A DNA stretch of 64,000 bases, from positions 13,116,001 through 13,180,000 of the forward strand of contig OZ038466.1 of the NCBI GenBank assembly GCA_964036295.1. The letters run 5' to 3'. Below are positions 59,926 to 64,000 of the stretch, piece after piece (within the stretch, counting starts at the first letter, position 1; every line of letters starts with the position of its first letter). The DNA comes from Plumapathes pennacea (Eukaryota; Cnidaria; Anthozoa; Antipatharia; Myriopathidae). The position numbers and the translations under genes are program-made. The notes beneath the pieces are model-generated. The model made no database searches. It was not told the origin of the DNA and worked only from the letters and a program-made list of their open reading frames with translations.

Positions 59926-61943
59926 AGCTTAGCAAAAAGTCACGAAACCTGACCCATGTCAGGTCGGGTTCTTAAACTATGTATCTCCTTTCGGTTTTCT
60001 TTGTTTGCCCTGACCCCAGCACACTTCCAGTACTTTTGCTATTTAGGACCTAAATTTTGTCCAGAAATAACTCAGTGAATATAGCATCAGGCTGGAGCAT
60101 TGTTTAGTCTAACATGCATATAAATTTTGGGGTATCATCTTATAATTTGGTGTTTGATACAGTGGCTTGCCAGATGAAATCTGATTGAACTTTCAATTTT
60201 CAAGTGTCAATGACATTACTTGTACAGCTTTTTCTTGAATAGATAGATCTCTTTGTTTAAACACGGAAAATTAAACAATATAGCATTGATTTACATGAAT
60301 GCTGTGATACAGAACTGAATGCTACACATCTCATCTAAAATATAAAAAGGCAAGAACTGTCATTTATATTATAACTACTGGAGAATGCTTGGGAAAAATT
60401 GTGTTGTCAGCTGAAAAGTGGTTTAAGGTCCATTGTTTTTCTATAGACAACCAGTAAATTACTGCAGGGTAGTATATTATACATCAAAATGTTTCTTGCA
60501 CTGGTGCCATTTAAAAAGATTAACCTTTAGAAGCGGACAGGCAGTCACATTTCCTACAAGATTCATGTTGGACCATTTTGGGGATTATTGATAAACAGCC
60601 TACCTTAGTGAGACAGGTAAACAGTAGAGAGTGAGTGAAACATTGAGATGCCATTTTGTAGTTTGCCAGAGGAGAGACAGGAAGACCTGTAAAGTGGTGG
60701 AAGGGCAGGGAGGGTGGGGGGTAGGGGCACCTCCCATCACTACTTTGATTAATGTATTTATTCAAACTGTAATAATTTCTGTTTCTATTTATATGCATAT
60801 CTTTTTTATTGTAATTAATTAGGCAAAGTTGATGTTGAAATTTGCTGAATTTTCACACCAGCATTGCTTGGTTTTTGCTTGATCCCACCGGGTCGAAATT
60901 TCCCTCCTGCCTCTCCCCCGTGATAAGTTTGTTAAGTATAGGTCTTTTGGTGGACTGTGGCAGGTTGCCATGGATACCTGTTGGGTCCTCCCCAGGGGCC
61001 CTCAGATACTGCGCTTCAGCAACTTCCTCACTGGGCACCAAACACTACTCCATCTCTAGCAATGAGGTTAACACAAAGAACGGTAGTTATTCCAACTATT
61101 TGTCAGTGAAGTTCTATCTGCACTAAACTGCCAGTTGTTTGAATTCAAATCAGGTTTCCCGGATTCCGTGATTTAATGACAAGACTCAGTTTTATGTCCA
61201 TACGTTAGGAGTGATATAAGGCAAACTTCTTCTCCTGATTAATACCATACATGCAGAAACTCTATTAATACCTTTCACTGCTCAGAGGTCAGCCACATCT
61301 TTTGTTTGTTTCAGAGTAAGTTCCTGGATAAGCTCAGGAGGAGTTAGACACGTTTAATGTCACAAGGTAATGTAGGCTTTTCACTTAATGTGCTCTGCTC
61401 ATATATTTTAACCCTTGAAGCATCAAGATTGCTCAGAGGCTAACTTCTCCTTTCAGTGCGTGTCCAGCAATGTGTTGTGCGGTATGGAGAATTGCGCGCG
61501 ATCTTTTGATTGGATGAAGCTGTCGGAACATCAATTCTCCTTACACTACTCATACTTTTTGTCCTGGGCAAGTTGGGAGAATCAAGGGTTCAAATCTTGC
61601 AACGTACTATTGAAGGGCTCAATTGATCATTTTAGTATTGACCACAAGTTCGGTGTTGCTTGTTTGGAGTTTCACAAAAGAATTTCAACTCAATTCAACG
61701 GCGTCTGAAGCTTCTAAAGAGTAAACCATGACCACGTCGTGACTTCAGTCTGGAAATGGGATAACAGTGTAGCAATACCATGCGCGCGATTAACGACTCA
61801 AACGTTATTGATTTCTTTTCTTATCCATTACATCACTATTATACCTCCAGTTCCATATTGTCACTCTTACTTGATGGATATTCCTTCGGTACCACGTTCA
61901 GAGTTTGTCCCCTTGTGCGTGTGCGACCAATTTTCAGTCTGCC
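59926..61943. other. Intergenic sequence without a supportable gene
   Basis: A B-box-like GGGTTCAAATC near 61590 has no partner A box. A minus-strand frame at 60853-61041 is not recognised. Confidence 0.4.
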
Positions 61944-62227
61944 AATACATGCATCAAAAGTTCCGGCTTTTGTTTGGACTGAACTGTATTCTGGGTAGGT
62001 TCGGCTCAGAAAAGTAAGTACCAACTCCACAACATCCGCCATTTTGCACTTCCGCTCGGAGCTTAGTCAATTTCTATCCGTTTTAAAACGTATACACACC
62101 TACCAAGCTCCGAGCTTGAAATACAAAATGGCGGATATTGTAAAGTTGATGCTCACGTTTCTGAGCCAAACCTACCCAGAATACAGTGCGATCCAACCCA
62201 AAAGTCGGAACTCCTGATGCGTGTATT
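61944..62227. repeat. Head-to-head inverted duplication of an ATG-containing segment
   Basis: Arms 61944-62064 (minus sense) and 62105-62227 (plus sense) each read GCTCCGAGC ... ATGGCGGAT ... CCTACCCAGAATACAG. Each encodes a 'MAD(V/I)V' peptide containing 'TYPEYS'. The minus frame opens at 62042 and runs 67 codons; the plus frame opens at 62128 and stops after about 29 codons. Confidence 0.8.
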
Positions 62228-64000
62228 AGTGTGGCGCGCTGCAATTTGGCAAATGATTAACCCAGTTAACTAGTATCAGTTGTTCTTCTAATACGATTGT
62301 CGTCGAGTAAAGCGAAGAGTCGTCGTCGGACGTTGAATGATTGTCAAATTTCGTTGTCTTCAGTCATCTTCTATCGTCACTTTTGGTCTTTTAATTGTCG
62401 ATTGACAGTTGCAGTTGGCGTTGGTTTGGAGGTTCTCATTCTGAGTTGGTGTACAAGCTTTCTGCTGACAGTACCGTAGTTTGTGCAGTGACTGATTCAT
62501 TCAATACAGCATTTGCTGATTTTATGTTTTTGTGATTCATAGAGTTCACTAGCAATCCTGGCGTTTCTCAAGTATCTCGCTTGTGTTCAAAGAGTCTCAT
62601 ATTCAGGTTCCTGCCGGTCTTTCTGGTATAAGTCGCCTGGCAGTCGGATATTATTGTGCTCAGTTCGCTTTTGCGTCGCAAGGTTGTTCTTAAGTGTCGT
62701 TATGTCTTAACCCGTTCTGCAATTTCAAAAGTTCCCCAAATCTAAGGTATATTTGTCCAACTTTTTCTACTTTCAGTTCACATTCCTTTAGGTTGATGTA
62801 TGGAGGGCTCGAAATAATTTCTTCTTTGTCCCCACTAGCCTAGATTCAGGGAACTCTAGCCAATAATATAACCCTCAGTCTTCTCAGTGTCAAATACAGA
62901 ACGTGAATTTGTTGCTACTCCCGGGCATCGGCGAGCGGATTTTAAGAGACCTGATTTACATTGATTAATTATTATAGTTGGCTTTTTGTACCTTCGTGTG
63001 TTTTCGTTTCCTTTTTCCCTAATCGTGTGTTTTCGTGTGCCTAATTATACAGTGTGTATTCACAATTGGATTATTCACCTTTTTTATTACAAGTTAACTG
63101 CTATGCTCAAAACTCATCCATAAGAAGTATGTTACAAATACTCCTTCAATGTCCACATTAAATGAATACGGCAAAGTCCTAACGACTGTAAAACTGAATT
63201 AAAGTATCTCTATCCCTTATAAAATACATTTTTGCTAGTTGTTTGCTCAAGAAATTTAGTTCACACTATCTTAATGCTAGTACATTTACTGTCTATTTAC
63301 GGCTTTTCTGAGAGTTTTTTCAGATAGTGGCCGTACAAAGATAAATTCTAGACAAATACGGTTAAGTAGAGCAAAACACTAGTTTCTAAATAAGGTCTAA
63401 AATGTAATTTCTGTTTTCTGCATTTGTCTGTTGTTCGTGTGATGCACTACATTTCATACCACATAAGATTGTCGAACTTCTTGTTTAACATTTAAGCCTG
63501 CACTAATCAAATGTTCAACGATAATAAGCATTTTACAAATATTTGCTTATATTTGATTATACATTTTTCTTGCCATACAATCCTAACAGCTGTACATCCT
63601 GAAACAGATCTTTATCTTTTACAAAAATAAACATGTCTAATTTTTGAATTCTAGTTGTCACTATTTAATTCCTAGTTATTTTGACTAATTCAAAACTATC
63701 TATTTACTTATTATCAGAGATTTTTAAGAGACAGTATAGCTATCTTCTATCTTCTCTCTTAGTCTTAGTTTTTAACGTTTAGTTTTATAATGTATACACT
63801 TTCTAGAAGGACACAGTAAGTAAAGCTTGACACCAGTTTCTTGATGATATCTCACTTGAATACAATAAAAAAACTGGCGTGTCCTAAAATAACCTTAATC
63901 AGAGGTACTGGAAATCTAGTCTCTCCCAAAACTCTTCTTGAGGATTTGTGAGGGCAAATTCTCAAGAATGTCAGTGATCAATTAGCTGATTAGTATTTTT
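62228..64000. other. Terminal stretch without recognised gene or element
   Basis: AT-rich sequence. A GGGCTCGAAATAATTTC stretch near 62812 may be one end of a hAT-like element; nothing else is supportable. Confidence 0.35.

Overview
The window is animal nuclear DNA, most likely from a cnidarian and probably an anthozoan such as a stony coral. The reasons are intron-rich genes with GT-AG splice sites, metazoan protein architectures (uromodulin-type D8C plus thrombospondin type 1 repeats, a classical calpain, an ankyrin/coiled-coil ANKRD42 protein) and a dense load of short inverted-repeat transposons. The species is inferred from general character, not proven.

Region 1 (1-10.8 kb) is a block of intronless genes from an endogenous Polinton/Maverick-type (polintovirus/adintovirus) element. 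On the minus strand, from the left edge, lie an adenain-like protease cut by the window edge, a probable major capsid protein, a basic core/membrane-active protein, a minor capsid (penton-like) protein, a chromodomain integrase and a decayed protein-primed family B DNA polymerase. The polymerase has one in-frame stop and has lost its N-terminal part. Beyond it are a Fic-domain gene on the minus strand and two small plus-strand genes (a basic 73-residue protein and a 155-residue coiled-coil protein). Most genes in the block carry their own close TATA box, and signals overlap neighbouring genes, as in compact viral genomes. The packaging ATPase and the terminal repeats are not in view; the element continues to the left.

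Region 2 (10.8-22.7 kb) holds interspersed repeats and a plus-strand secreted or extracellular protein gene: a D8C exon, a short proline-rich linker exon, three TSP1 exons and a terminal cysteine-containing exon, all joined by phase-1 introns. Its 5' exons, including any signal peptide, were not found.

Region 3 (25.9-38.3 kb) is a complete 13-exon calpain-5-like gene on the minus strand (642 residues). About 630 bp away, head to head, begins a complete 17-exon ANKRD42-like gene on the plus strand (38.95-57.2 kb, 504 residues). Their introns are filled with foldback elements, MITEs, a LINE fragment and a minisatellite.

Region 4 (57.2-64 kb) has no gene I can support. It holds several transposon copies, including a 791-bp element with a 9-bp target duplication and an inverted duplication of a short ATG-containing segment.

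The most informative structure outside genes is the set of non-autonomous DNA elements. Several have visible target duplications (TA, TAA, TTA, 9 bp), one has an empty-site partner in the same window, and at least five are built from repeated, family-specific short words.
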